A stretch of 64,000 nt of DNA. Source: Allolobophora icterica. Taxonomy: Eukaryota > Annelida > Clitellata > Crassiclitellata > Lumbricidae. Below, in pieces: positions 34,187 to 47,183 of the stretch. Each line of letters opens with the position of its first letter. The stretch's first letter is position 1. The notes under the pieces are model-generated. The model saw only the letters and a program-made list of their open reading frames with translations, did no database searches and was not told where the DNA came from. The translations under genes and the position numbers were made by a program. The DNA lies in contig OY744608.1 of NCBI GenBank assembly GCA_963556255.1, forward strand, positions 4,712,367 through 4,776,366, given 5' to 3'.

Positions 34187-35751
34187 TACAGGGTGGGCCA
34201 GTAGGAATGCACCAACTTTGGATGGATATAACTTGAACAACTGTTATCCGAACATCGTGCACAATATACTAAATTGAAAGTAATCATCCACTCTACTACT
34301 GTGTCAAATCTTGCACTGATATACGGCACCGTTGTTATAAAATTTCGGTGCGGCGCACACCTCTCAATTTTGAATGTAAATATTGAACATCATGGCGCCG
34401 CTCACGGAAGAGGATAGAATTTTAATCCGAATTTTACGAGCAGAAAAAGGATACAATACACATCAGATGATGATAGAATTCCCTTCTAGAAAATGGAATA
34501 AATATGCTCTAAATCGATTGATTAAACAAATTGATGCTACGGGAACGTCTAACAGCCGCAACTGTGGTCGCAAACGTTCTGCGCGCACAGCGTCGAACAT
34601 TGCACAAGTCCATGAGTTAATTTGCAGCCAAGACAACAATCCAGGGACGAGTAAGAGTCCGAGAGAAATTGAGCGTGCGACCGGAATTTCACGCAGTACT
34701 GTTAGGCGCATTGCTAAACATGACCTCAACCTCAAAGTCTATCGTCGACGTGAAGTTCAGAAATTGTCTGATGCCGATTCGATGAAACGTCTAGCCGCCT
34801 GCAAACGACTCAAGAAGCGAATGACAGATGAAAAGATCAACAGAACATGGTTCACAGACGAGAAGATCTTCACGGTTCAGACGCCAACAAACACTCAGAA
34901 CGACCGTGTGTATGCAAACGTTAGCCTTAAGCGTGAGGTTGCGCCTGCTCGGCTTCTGAAGGGCAGGAAGCACTTCTCGCAAAGTGTGATGGTGTCGTTG
35001 GCTGTTTCAAAGCTTGGAAAGACGGCGCCATTCTTTGTTACTCCAAAGGCTAAGGTGAACAGTGTTTATTACTGCGATGAAGTACTCGCAAGAGGACTGC
35101 TACGTGATATTCGCCAACTGTCTGGAGTTGATGGGTACATCTTTCAGCAAGATGGAGCGCCGGCGCATCGTTCACGTCATACGGTTGCCTATCTGAACGC
35201 TAACGTGCCAGAGTTAATTGAACCGGAGAACTGGCCACCGAACAGTCCGGATTTAAACCCGGTTGACTATTCGATCTGGGGTTGTCTTCAGCAACTGGTC
35301 TATCGTGAACCGATACGTGACGTTGAACACTTGAAAGACGTGATTCTTTGCTGCTGGGCTGAGATAACCCAAGCACTGGTGGACTCAGCCATCGATCAGT
35401 GGTCGTCTCGTGTTGATGCAGTCATTAAAGCACGTGGTGGACATATTGAGTATCTGTTTGACTGATGATAAATTCACTCAAGATATTAATTGTTAGTACT
35501 AAGTGATTGTTTAGAATTGACATCTTCAGTTTCAGACTTTTGTTTTTTCTTGCAGTTTTATGGCTGCAAAATGGCACATCGAATATTAATATGAATATCT
35601 CAAAACGTCGTAATAGTATCTCGTAGATATTTGGCAGAATGATAAAATGGATAATTATCTCCAATTTGATATATTGGACAAGACGCTCACATAACAATTA
35701 TTCAAGTTATAAGGCGTCAAAGTTGGTGCATTCCTACTGGCCCACCCTGTA
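34187..35751 (+). mobile_element. Complete mariner-type transposon, DD37D
   Basis: The 32-base terminal inverted repeats are identical at both ends (34189-34220 and 35718-35749; outer bases CAGGGTGGGCCAGTAGGAAT). The TA target duplication is at 34187-34188 and 35750-35751. The unit is 1561 bp with one intact transposase. The background copy at 61755-61790 (tctacaatcggtcaaatgta) is the empty site. Perfect ends plus an open frame suggest a young, possibly active copy. Confidence 0.95.
34392..35465 (+). CDS. Mariner transposase (DD37D type)
   Basis: 357 aa from the ATG at 34392; an in-frame TTG nine bases earlier is not a likely start. The N-terminal half has paired helix-turn-helix character (ISRSTVRRIAKHDLNLK) with a basic GRKRSART linker. 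The catalytic triad is Asp in WFTDEKIF, Asp in FQQDGAPAH, and Asp in SPDLNPVDYSIWG. I count 37 residues between the second and third, hence DD37D, the spacing known for maT-like mariners; the third residue is Asp, not the Glu of Tc1. The protein cuts and pastes the element at TA. All catalytic blocks are present with no stop or frameshift. Clade naming needs a tree; the transposase identity is secure. Confidence 0.95.
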   Translation: MAPLTEEDRILIRILRAEKGYNTHQMMIEFPSRKWNKYALNRLIKQIDATGTSNSRNCGRKRSARTASNIAQVHELICSQDNNPGTSKSPREIERATGISRSTVRRIAKHDLNLKVYRRREVQKLSDADSMKRLAACKRLKKRMTDEKINRTWFTDEKIFTVQTPTNTQNDRVYANVSLKREVAPARLLKGRKHFSQSVMVSLAVSKLGKTAPFFVTPKAKVNSVYYCDEVLARGLLRDIRQLSGVDGYIFQQDGAPAHRSRHTVAYLNANVPELIEPENWPPNSPDLNPVDYSIWGCLQQLVYREPIRDVEHLKDVILCCWAEITQALVDSAIDQWSSRVDAVIKARGGHIEYLFD

Positions 35752-36429
35752 TATGTATACGTTTTTCTTTAACAACTGTTTTGCCTCGACAATGTTCAAT
35801 TAATTAATCGTGTGACATTATTCATTGATCGGGTGAGACCTTTCACAACCACTCTCCGTTTGAATGGACAGTTTTTCATCCTTACACATCGTTGTCTACG
35901 GCTTTACAAACGAGAACATGTAACTATATGTATATTTAGACACCCTTAAGTAGTTCAATTATACCACTCCCGCCCTTCGGATAGTGCTAGTCCCAAGCTT
36001 TGAAAAAGGAGGGGGGTAACCTCAACGGCCCTCGCAGTCATAAGGTGTCATTAAATACCGGAAACTACTAGTTTATGACGTTGCTTTCCGACGCTATATA
36101 GTCATGAAATTCATTCTATCGTTAGGACCAATCTGTATTATGCCACACGATAAAAATATCTTTCAATCGTTATCAACTGCATGCATTTGTTGCCATAAGC
36201 TGTCATTAAACTGTTGGATCCAATAATAAGTAAATAAAAACACTAAGAGGCGAATGAGTAAAGTAAGCAATAATGTCATAAGACTGGCAGCCAAAAGTTG
36301 TAGTTAAACAATTAATACAACTACTTAAACTGGATATTAAAACTCCACCTGTAATTAGACACCTTTAAAACAAAACCATCACGCATTATAAGAATCATCA
36401 GTTTCGTTCAATCGCAAGTCGCAACTCGA
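35752..36429 (+). repeat. Background composite repeat, no gene
   Basis: Matches 61780-62420 over its length: gcctcgacaatgttcaatta, the gacacccttaag start, gttgctttccgacgc, and Box 1 at 36358 with ttataag. Confidence 0.6.
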
Positions 36430-37030
36430 AAAAAATCCACGATAAGTGCTGAGAAATATTTGAAATAAAGTGTTTGAAATAGTAATTGAAATACATTTAA
36501 CTATTTATGTATTCGTATTTCAAATACATAAAAAAGTGTATTTTGTATTTTTATTTTGAATATTTTACAGAGTATTTTGTATTTCGAATATGAAATACAT
36601 CCCTAAAAATACCATTTTTTTACCTACTTTCATTATTTCACGCAACATATCTTGGGTGATGTAATCCATCCATTCCTCAAACTATGTTGTCATGGAGGTC
36701 TGATTCCCAGAAAGAGTTCGAAAGCTCCATCTGAGGTATATGCCAACCAAATACAATCATATGAAACCACTGTGGACACTGAGAACAATGCAGATCATGA
36801 CAACTTTTATAACTACAACGTCCATCGAGCTGATTCATCTGGTGGCCAGGCAAATCTACAAGTTATGCAGAATCTTGAAGACCCATTGCAAAACCTCGAA
36901 TCATTGACATTCTTTCCAGTAGTAAGGGACATTTTCATTAGGTACAACACGGTCATTCCCTTCGTCTGCACCAGTTGAAAGTTTAATCAGTTGTGATGGA
37001 CAGAAAAGCTTTTCCGTGAAACCAGTACTA
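36430..37030 (+). mobile_element. Decayed hAT transposon
   Basis: An AT-rich left part with palindromic gaaatac/gtatttc words (36460-36600) is followed by a transposase C-terminal remnant. Background resumes near 37020 (aaatttctttaaaactattg, compare 46560-46580). The ends are too worn to define. Confidence 0.6.
36652..37020 (+). pseudogene. hAT transposase C-terminal dimerisation region, frameshifted
   Basis: The frame at 36652-36978 carries DPLQNLESLTFFPVVRDIFI and RYNTVIP. A shift near 36960 then continues SSAPVESLISCDGQKSFS. Together this matches the hAT dimerisation signature (FPxVRxxFIxYNTxxPSSAPVERLFSxGG). The catalytic part is not visible upstream. Non-functional. Confidence 0.72.
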
Positions 37031-37249
37031 AATTTCTTTAAAACTATTGGATTCAAACCACAAATAATTGGTTAGGTAACCTCCACCACTCAGGTGGTGC
37101 CAGTCCAAAGTCTGCGCATTAGGCAAGGTCGACGTCGACAACCCTGAAAACTGAAAGATGTCTCTTAACGTTGTATTTAACTAATGCTATATTGTGTAAC
37201 ACTTAAACACCTTTAAATCTATTTATCTAGTTTTGACTAAAGTTATCCA
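37031..37249 (+). repeat. Background composite repeat
   Basis: Box 2-like ggtggtgccagtccaaagtc near 37094 and Box 1-like aacacctttaaatc near 37205. No gene. Confidence 0.55.
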
Positions 37250-37556
37250 TACTCTCGTAGTGCCAGTCCCAAGCCTGGATAAAGGAGGATAGCCACACAA
37301 ATCACTTTTGTTATAACACATTGTGGTTAATGATCAACGAACCATAAATGCGATGCGAACGGCCAGAATGTTAAATTTAATAGCACACCTCTTTTAAGCA
37401 TAATATTTGCCATATAAGAACAAGCAGACGCACTACCCTGTATTGAAATATTGAAAAAGATCATAGTACAGTTGGACAAAACTAAGGTGTTCATACAATA
37501 GACTAGAGAACGTAATAGGTGCAATACTAACTCAGCCAGTACATGTAGTTCCAGTA
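37250..37556 (+). repeat. Direct duplication, left copy (about 305 bp)
   Basis: From catactctcgtagtgccag through ttccagtagtgccgg, this matches 38202-38506 with scattered differences. The LINE family B fragment at 37565-38201 lies between the two copies. Confidence 0.8.
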
Positions 37557-37564
37557 GTGCCGGT

Positions 37565-38204
37565 TATTGTATTGTTTTATTGTATTGTATTCAAACATTT
37601 AAAAAGCGCCTCTAGTAGGGTGAACCGTTCAGAGGCGCTCCCAGTGCGCAAGGCCAAGAGAAAAGAAATAAGTCTTGAGGAAAGTAAAAGAAGATAAGGG
37701 GTTACTTATTAAAATTTGAGAGCGAGTAGAAGGAGACAGTGTATTCCAGAGAGAGGGACCAATTGATGCAAAAGATCGGGACTGAGCCATAGCTGTTCTA
37801 GTATGAGGAACTGAGAGATCAAATCTGTTTGAGGAGCGAAGTGGACGATGCGAGGAGACAGAAAGAGGCCGGTGAATTACATCAATTAAATATTTGGGGG
37901 CGAGACCCCGCTGTGTCTTTGACACCAGAATAAGGATTTTGAACTTAATACTTGCAGAGAGAGAAAGCCAGTGCAATTGCTCAAACATGAAGGATGACAT
38001 GCGAGAGTTGCATGGCAGACGCGCTATTAATCTCGCAGCTGAATTTAGGACTGACTGCAGAAGCATAAGACGGATCTTAGGAAGACCGATTAGAAGCGAA
38101 TTGCAGTATTTAATTCTGGAGCAAATGAAAGCATGGACCAGCGTTGTGAAAACAGAGGATGAGACAGATCGTCGAACAGCCCTCAGACGCCTAAAGCTTT
38201 TCAT
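37565..38204 (-). pseudogene. CR1/L2-like LINE (family B), 3' end of ORF2
   Basis: A 191-aa open frame ends the element's ORF2: FTTLVHAFICSRIKYCNSLL, LNSAARLIARLP, EQLHWLSLSASIKFK, LAPKYLIDVI, and a closing SRSFASIGPSLWNTLSPS. Downstream on the minus strand is a short 3' UTR with ggcgct and an (ATACA/ATTGT)n tail (plus 37565-37592). The reverse-transcriptase core is missing, so it is not functional despite the open frame. Related fragments lie at 43081-43290, 44798-45410 and 63750-64000. Confidence 0.85.
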
Positions 38205-38506
38205 ACTCTGGTAGTGCCAGTCCCAAGCCTGGATAATAGAGGAGGGCTACGCAAATCACCTTTGTTATAACACAGTGTCGTTTAAGAACAACTAACCATA
38301 AATGCGATGCGAACAGTCAGAACCTTTGATTTAATGGCACACCTCTTTTAAGCATAATATTCGCCCTATAAGTAAAAGCAGACGCTAGAATCTGTATTAA
38401 GATGGGCAGAACTGTGGTGATCATATGATAGGCTAGAGAACGTAATAGGTGCAATACTAACTCCGCAAGTAGCCGTAGTTCCAGTAGTGCCAGGTAGTAC
38501 AATAAG
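38202..38506 (+). repeat. Direct duplication, right copy (about 305 bp)
   Basis: Second copy of 37250-37556. It includes Box 2 (38213-38285) and Box 1 at 38338 (cacacctcttttaag ... CTATAAG). Confidence 0.8.
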
Positions 38507-38847
38507 GCAGTATAATGCCAAGATAATTTATCCTGACGTCAACAACCTTTGTTGCTACAAGATGTCGTTAAACTCTGGACCCCCCTCCAGCATTTGAATA
38601 AAAGGTACGGTTGTTTTATGCCAAAGGAACTGTGCAAACTGTTTAAAACAATTTCTGCCGATGTCAACGGCCTTTGTTGCATTAAGATATCATTAAACTC
38701 TGAATCCTCCTCATTGTATAGCGATCATGATGAAGCAATTAAATCACAATAATTCAGCGCCATCGATTGATGGTTGGTCAGTATATGGTGGATGTAATTA
38801 AATACACCAATTAGTTATTGATTAATAAGTCAAAACAATTATAATAT
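38507..38847 (+). repeat. Background composite repeat, no gene
   Basis: Box 3 copies near 38535 and 38655 (gatgtcaacggcctttgttg), then the block with cattgtatagcgatcatgat that also precedes the core at 8630 and 47670. Confidence 0.6.
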
Positions 38848-39764
38848 TCATCATCATCGTCATCACGGTACGAAGCACAAGAATTAGTAACTCCCATTGT
38901 ATAACGACATCTTATTTATGATGGGCATGCTGACTGTACAATAGTTAATGCTACATGATAATTATGACGTCGACGGGCGATGTTTGCCACGAGATGTCGT
39001 TTGTTAAACTGGATAATAAAAGAATCATTAGCTTTCTTTCAAAACTCCACCATTGCCGTTTGTGTTCGGGTGGTGCCAGTCCAAAGCCTGGAATAGCGCA
39101 ACCCACTTTAGCAGGTCCTTCGCTCTCTCTTTTGTATTCTGCCAACCGGACTTTGTTCTTCGCCTGACATCATTGGCAATCGCTCCGACTGGACGCAGCG
39201 CTCTTGAATAAGCTGGTGCCCTGCGCTTAGCTTTCAAGTAACGCTTTAGAAATTCTAAGCATACTCCATCACTACCCTAACTCTGGTAGTGCCAGTCCCA
39301 AGTCTGGAGAGAGGAGGATGGCGACGTTAATCGTCGTTGTTATGAAACTACTAAACTAACATAGGAAACTCCACCACTGCAATTAAAAACTGGAAACTAT
39401 TACTTTACATGCTAACCACTCCCAAATGGTAACCTATAGTAGTAGTTTCCCGTGTTTAAGGACATTTTATGACTGCTGGGGCCGCTAACGTCGTTCTCCA
39501 CTATTTTCCCAGTCCTCGGTCTCGCATTACCGGGCACTGGGGTCATTGCGGACAGCGGTGGAGTTTATAGTGAAAAGATTAGTTGAAAAATCCTTAGACA
39601 CCTTTTTAACGTATTCACAACACTATATAAAATCATCGGTTTCGCTTCGATTTGCAATTAACGACTGTGGGTCCACTAAACACTGGAAACTAAAACTAAT
39701 GTGACCGATTAATCATTAAAAGCAACATTCGCAGTCTAATTACTAGAGAGCAGCAGTCCTTTAA

Positions 39765-40013
39765 AGCTGGCCTGAGAGGCAGTCATGGGAATGAAGCGTT
39801 GGCAGCTTCATTTTGCTTAACCTCGGCATCTGAGGGCCGATGGCCAGTCATCCTCCTCAGCGTCTGATCTTCCCAGCGACAACCTACTACTCAATTGATA
39901 AATATTTTCTCTTTGATCACAAGTGTAACTCCTGAAATTCAAAACTGTTCTGCCTCGGCGGGAATTTGAACCCGGAATCGGTTTAACAGGCCAACCAGTT
40001 AACCAAATGTTCG
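39765..40013 (-). repeat. SINE S1 copy
   Basis: Head at right, with B-box-like sequence over gggaatttgaaccc (39960-39973). Same flanks as the other S1 copies in core blocks. Confidence 0.75.
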
Positions 40014-40624
40014 GACACTTTTAAAATATCAGTTAGCAAAACAAATAATTATAAAGCATTCCATAATACAATATGGTATAGTATTAACCATAAAATAACT
40101 TTTTCGGAAGAAAAACACTAAATTACAGCTGTTTGAATCCAAAATAATTTATGGCGACGTCAACGGACTTCGTTGTCATAAGTTGTGTTTAAACTCTTAA
40201 TCCAAAACTAATTTGAAACAAATAAACAAACACTATTTCCTTCGACTAGAATCCTGTCAAATATGAGCATGCTAACCAATAAATGACCTATAGAAAGAAA
40301 AAAAGCAAAACTGAAAAAAAACAACCTTTAGTTAAAGACGTCAACGGTCACAGCAACCATAAGATGTATTTTAGTACTGGAGAACTTCTAGTAATCGATG
40401 GCTTATATCAAAGCAGGACTAATAATGCCGACAAAAACGGTCAAAACTGTTAAAAATATTTTTTTTCTATCCAGGTAAGTGGCTTTTGTTGTCATTTAAT
40501 GTCGCTGAACTGCTGGATCCAATCAAACTCCTCCAATAACAAACCAACCAAAAAGAGTTCCTTACACACCTTTTAAAGTTGGAATTTCACCCTATAAGTA
40601 AACCCTAAAGTGCAAGAGGACTAT

Positions 40625-41435
40625 CTTAGATTTTTGTCTTTTGTACGTTGGCTGTCTTCCGTCCCTAATTAATCCTCCCAGGCACATAAACTCTGAATTT
40701 GTCGAGCTCCTATCCTTTCATGGCAGTCTCACTTTCAGCTCTTTAAGTTGTTTTCCTATAGTCTCTGTCTTCGTTTTTTGCACATTTATTCTGAGTCTAA
40801 ACCTTCCACTACTGTCATGTATCCTGTCTGTCAGTTCCTGCAATTGGTATGGCGACTCTGCAACCAAGTCAATATCATCAGCAAAACGCAGATTGTTAAG
40901 TATCTGTCCATTTAGTGTAACTCCAGCTTCAACTGAATTCAGTGCGCAGCTCATCATAGCCTCCAGAAGTAAGTTAAACACGTCTGGTGACAGGCCGTAT
41001 TCTTGTCTTACGCCTACTGTGATCTTAAGCCACTCCGTTAGTTTTCCACCCATTCTGACTGCACTCACTCACTTTTTATATAGATCTTCTAGTGGCATCA
41101 CCAAGTCCTCTGGAATTCCATAGTTCTTTAGTACCTGCCACATTCCGTGTTCTCATACATTATCAAATGCCTGTTTAAGATCTATGAAATTGCTGTACAA
41201 AGTTCGATTCCTTTCGAGGTAGCCTACTTCTGCGATAACTGAATCCTGCCTGTTCCTCATGCCACCACCTCCTCAACATATTTCCTCAGCAGTTGTTGTA
41301 GTATCCGGGTGTATACTTTTCCAGGAACACTCAACGGAGTAATGCCTGGGTAACTGCTGCATTCCCTCTTGTCATATTTCTTCTGTATTGAAACGATTAT
41401 AGACTTTCCCTAATAGGTAGGACACTTCTTAGTGT
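40625..41435 (-). pseudogene. LINE reverse-transcriptase remnant (family C), copy 2
   Basis: The frame includes KITVGVRQEYGLSPDVFNLL, NNLRFADDIDLVAES and LRINVQKTKTETI, parallel to copy 1 at 27474-28290. Stops and shifts interrupt the upstream part. Both flanks are background, matching copies 1 and 3. Confidence 0.85.
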
Positions 41436-41455
41436 GTCCACTTAGACACCTATAA

Positions 41456-43080
<1,625 letters not shown>

Positions 43081-43290
43081 TTCGCTCCGAAATATTTATG
43101 TGACTTAATTCATCGCCCTCACTCTGCTGTTTCTCTCCGTCCTCTTCGTTCATCTGACCGTTTGGATCTCCTCATTCCCCGTGTCAGGACTTCTCTGGCT
43201 CAATCTAGGTCTTTTGCCTCAATTGGTCCTGCTCTTTGGAATGAGCTTCCTCCGCTCGTTCGTTCTTCTATTCTCTCAGGTAACGTCTCT
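43081..43290 (+). pseudogene. LINE family B fragment, identical to 45088-45297
   Basis: 210 bases identical by eye to the matching part of the longer copy at 44798-45410. It encodes APKYLCDLIHRPHSAVSLRP and LAQSRSFASIGPALWNELPP. It starts and stops inside the coding region, then runs into LINE family A through the doubled word taacgtctctatatta. Confidence 0.88.
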
Positions 43291-43312
43291 ATATTAAATA
43301 ACGTCTCTATAT

Positions 43313-43885
43313 TATATAGCTTCCACACTTGTCCATGCATTTGTTGTTTCTCGACTGGACTACTGCAGTGCCATATATAACGGACTGCCGGCCTGCCGGA
43401 TTGAGCCCCTGAATAGAATCCTGCGTTCTGCCCGCCTTATAGGCCGCATCCCCAAGTTTGGCAGAGTGTCTGCGTATATGAGGGATGTCCTACACTGGCT
43501 CCCCTACCCGCAACGCATCACTTATCGAATCTCTGCCTTGGTTCGGCGATGCTTTGAAGGCGTGGCCCCTCCATACCTGCGGGAGCTCTGCTGTCCCACT
43601 TCATGTTCGCAACGTCGTTGCTCTCTCCGCTCAGCTGGGCAGGCTGAACTTATTGTTCCCCGTGCGCGGACAGCCATACAACAGCGCCGTGCCTTCTCTG
43701 TGGCTGGCCCCATGACCTGGAATGGGCTCCCTACCAAACTCCGCCAAATACCGATTGGTCATTTCACCTTGTTTCTTACTGTTCTCAAAACTGCGTTGTT
43801 CGACCGTGGTTGGGCTGGGAGCGCTCCTGAGTAGGCAATCTTGAAGTCTTGAAGGGGCGCTATAAAAAACTCCTTTAATAATTCA
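43313..43885 (+). pseudogene. LINE family A, 3' end of ORF2
   Basis: Begins FHTCPCICCFS...; in the correct frame it reads as STLVHAFVVSRLDYCSAIYN. From 43466 a 122-aa open frame follows: VSAYMRDVLHWLPYPQRITY, VAPPYLRELCCPTSC, AELIVPRARTAIQQRRAFSV, and a final DRGWAGSAPE stop at 43834. The 3' UTR has gaaggggcgctataaa. 5'-truncated, no reverse-transcriptase core. Confidence 0.85.
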
Positions 43886-43890
43886 TGAAA

Positions 43891-43927
43891 TCAAGCGTTT
43901 GCTGGCAATAACACAGCAAACGCTTGA
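43891..43927. other. Perfect 14-bp hairpin at LINE/background junction
   Basis: tcaagcgtttgctg (43891-43904) and cagcaaacgcttga (43914-43927) are exact reverse complements with a nine-base loop. Right after it the background of 42810-42895 repeats (gactgtttgatctaaagtaa). Confidence 0.85.
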
Positions 43928-44797
43928 CTGTTTGATCTAAAGTAACTCCGCCACCAGTGCGGTTCCTTTCAACTTTAAAGCCTTGCTCTTGCCCTACATG
44001 TGTCATTTGAAATAATTGGCGATTGATCGAAATCACAAATATATAGAGTCTTATACATATGATTTAAAGGTGTCTAAATCTTGCATAACGAAGAAGGACA
44101 AAACTAATCATTTTTGTTATGACATAATAATAATTATTATATATCGTAAAACAGAAACAAACCCACCAAGCAGTCCGTATACCTTAAACATTTATCAGAT
44201 TATTCATTTTATTTCACATTGACGATATGCGAACGAAATATCGTAAAACCTTAATATATCGCTTCAGAACAGAAAAATAAGTTCGGTGCGCAAACTTAGC
44301 AACAGTAGAATCAAACATCTTAGAAATTATTATTCAACTTCTGCAGTCACACTAAATAATTCGTCGAAATGACATAGCTGTTGAATATCAAAGACATGCG
44401 CAGAAGCGAGATATGCTTGAACACCTTTAAAACCGGTGTATCAGCTGCTATATAAAGTAGTTCGCCGTTCAAAACATATTATCACCAAGCCATCCTATTT
44501 GTACTCTTTCAGAGCCGGTCTAAAAGCCTCGAGAAAGGAGGAGCAACTAAACAATCAAAATATATTACAAAGTTTAAATTATCTATCAACGTCAACGGCC
44601 ATCGATGGCCGAATGGGAATGTGACTAATTATGCGGAAAACAAGAAGACGAAAAAGAACGTGAAAATGTGATGAAGGAGGAAGAGGACTAGAAGGAAAAC
44701 GAAGAGGACTAGGAGGAGAACAGTTCCATAAAAGAAGAAGGCGACTTTACTCATCTTTGTTGTGATACATTGTCGTTAAAGAGCAACTAACTAGCTA
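43928..44797 (+). repeat. Background composite repeat, no gene
   Basis: A second copy of 42810-42895, then a minus-strand Box 1 ending at 44074. Bases 44240-44470 match 12450-12690 (Box 1 at 44420 with CTATATAAAG), followed by a purine-rich patch at 44640-44720. Confidence 0.55.
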
Positions 44798-45410
44798 ATC
44801 TTAGCCTTAGGGCTATCCGTCGCTCTGTCTCATCTCCGATTTTCACTTCGACTGTCCATGCATTTGTCTGCCCTAGACTTGACTACTCTAGTTCCCTCCT
44901 CGTTGATCTTCTCAAGGTCCGTCTCGCTCCTCTTCAGTCCGTTCTCGATGCTGCTGCTAGACTAATTGCCCATCTTTCTCGATTCTCTCATATCACCACC
45001 TTTATAGCAGAAGAACTCCACTGGCTCCCACTTTCTGCTCGCATCCAATTCAAGGTCCTCCTCCTTGGCTCTAAGACTCAACTTGGTTTCGCTCCGAAAT
45101 ATTTATGTGACTTAATTCATCGCCCTCACTCTGCTGTTTCTCTCCGTCCTCTTCGTTCATCTGACCGTTTGGATCTCCTCATTCCCCGTGTCAGGACTTC
45201 TCTGGCTCAATCTAGGTCTTTTGCCTCAATTGGTCCTGCTCTTTGGAATGAGCTTCCTCCGCTCGTTCGTTCTTCTATTCTCTCAGGTAACGTCTCTTTC
45301 TCTGTTACCTTTCTTAAAACTTGCTTTTCTCTCGAGGTTTCTCGCACTGGGAGCGCTTCTAAATGGCTTTCCCTCTAGAAGTGCTTTATAAATGTCCGAA
45401 TACAATACAA
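44798..45410 (+). pseudogene. LINE family B, 3' end of ORF2
   Basis: In the right frames it reads SLRAIRRSVSSPIFTSTVHA, CPRLDYSSSLLVDL, LDAAARLIAHLSRFSH, EELHWLPLSARIQFK, APKYLCDLIHRPHS, and FASIGPALWNELPPLV, ending RTGSASKWLSL before a stop at 45376-45378. The short 3' end (agtgctttataaatgtccg) and aatacaatacaac tail match the family B copy at 37565. 5'-truncated. Confidence 0.85.
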
Positions 45411-47183
45411 CAATCGCTACCAATTCCTCCTTTATCGTACCAGCCGGTAGCTTAGCGACTGGTTTCGACATGAGGTTTAGCGGCGGCGGATGGCGGCGGC
45501 GCCGAGGGTTACTCTGGTATTGAAAGTCTTACTTACTTACTTACTTACAATCCTGAAGAAAAGAAGTACGCGAGTTTAATCATCTTTGTTGTCACGTGGT
45601 GTCGTTAAACGGCAAATAACCAAGGAACATTTGTTCGGAATACTGGCGAGTGAAAGAAATTCACGTATATATAGTGTCTAAAACAATCGATTTAAAGGTG
45701 TTTAAATTTTTTTACTTAATAAAGGAAAAGGCGACGTTAATGATCCTTATTATTATATTGCGTCGTTGAACACTTGAACTGCATATAACCATCCAACCAA
45801 TCCGTATACCTTAATCAGTTACAAGATTATTCGTTTTATGCTACAGTGATACCATATAAGATGTCGTGAAACTGTTAGATTAAATCCATCAATCGGTTAG
45901 GTAGATTACGCTGTCAGTGTTAGTACTCTAGAAGTGCCAGTGTCGGCCCTGGACGATAGAATGGGAATGTGAAGAGAACAAAAATGCGGAAAATAATCTG
46001 GAAACTGTCATGAAGGAGAAAGAGGAGGAGAAGGAAGAGGACCTGGAGAGCAGTTCTCGTCAGACAGCCATGGGTAGAAAGTGTAAGAAACTAAATTTTC
46101 ATAGACTCGACATGGCCTGTCCTCTCCTTCGTCACCTGATCCTCCCACTCCATTTGCGGCTGTAATGTCTCGTTGCGCAACTGAAACTAGTGGAACACAA
46201 ATTTTAAAAAAATTCGCATTCGGAACTTTGAAGCCTGAACTTTTGGGCTACAAGCCACCAATTTAACCATTACGTAGGTTATTGCGAGTGCCGAGTTACC
46301 TTTAAAACACTTATATCTCTCCATATTGTAATCTTCAGTTCCATCTCATACCAATGGTGTGAAATTTACGCCATATTCAGTCTGTCTCGTGTATACCATA
46401 GTATTTATTACAGCACTGTCAACAGTATTACTTTACGTGGCTAGGCTATAACTTCATTTTCACCGCACTGTAAATGCCTTCACAATTGTCATCAACTTCC
46501 TGAAAGAAACCCTGGAATAAAAAGCACAGACAACGGACAGGTATTTCCATCAAAAATTGAACTAAACTTCTTTAAAGCTTTTGGATTCAAACCCACACAG
46601 GTGGTGCAAATGCGAAGTCACCCTAATCATCTTCGCTATCACACATTGTCGATAAATAGCTACTATGCCTTCTAAAATAGGTACTTAGTTACTAACATCC
46701 GCCCATTTCAAGGTTAGGTCGATGTCAAAGGCCCTGATAATAACAACATGTCGCTTAACGCTGTAATATACTGCTGTATCGTGTAATACTTAGTTATATT
46801 TAAATCGTTTTACTAAAGTTATATAGTCAGATAATTCAATCAATCGCGAGTGCAAATTGTAGGAGCTGCGTTATACAATACGAGTCAATGAAAACTGTTC
46901 AAAGTAATTACACACCTCTTTTAAGTAAACTATTCGCCCTATAAGTACATGCAGGCGACTTCCCATTTTTAGTATGGAAAACTGGCCCACATTAAAAAAA
47001 ATGGAACTGACGAGATTATACAACACAGAATATAATAAAGTGCAATACTAACTCCGCCACTTTCCCTAGTTCCAACACTGCTAGGGTAGTATATTGAGGC
47101 TGTGTTATGCCAATATAATTTCTGCCGACGCCAACGGCCTATATGTTACCATAAGATGTAAGTAAACTCTCAATCCATACCAT
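45411..47183 (+). repeat. Background composite repeat, no gene
   Basis: Short cttactta repeat near 45530. A minus-strand Box 1 ends at 45702. A worn S1-like segment lies at 46070-46300. Bases 46575-46810 match 7600-7860. Box 1 starts at 46911 (CTATAAG at the normal distance). Bases 46980-47170 match 37430-37570 and 38400-38580. Confidence 0.55.
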
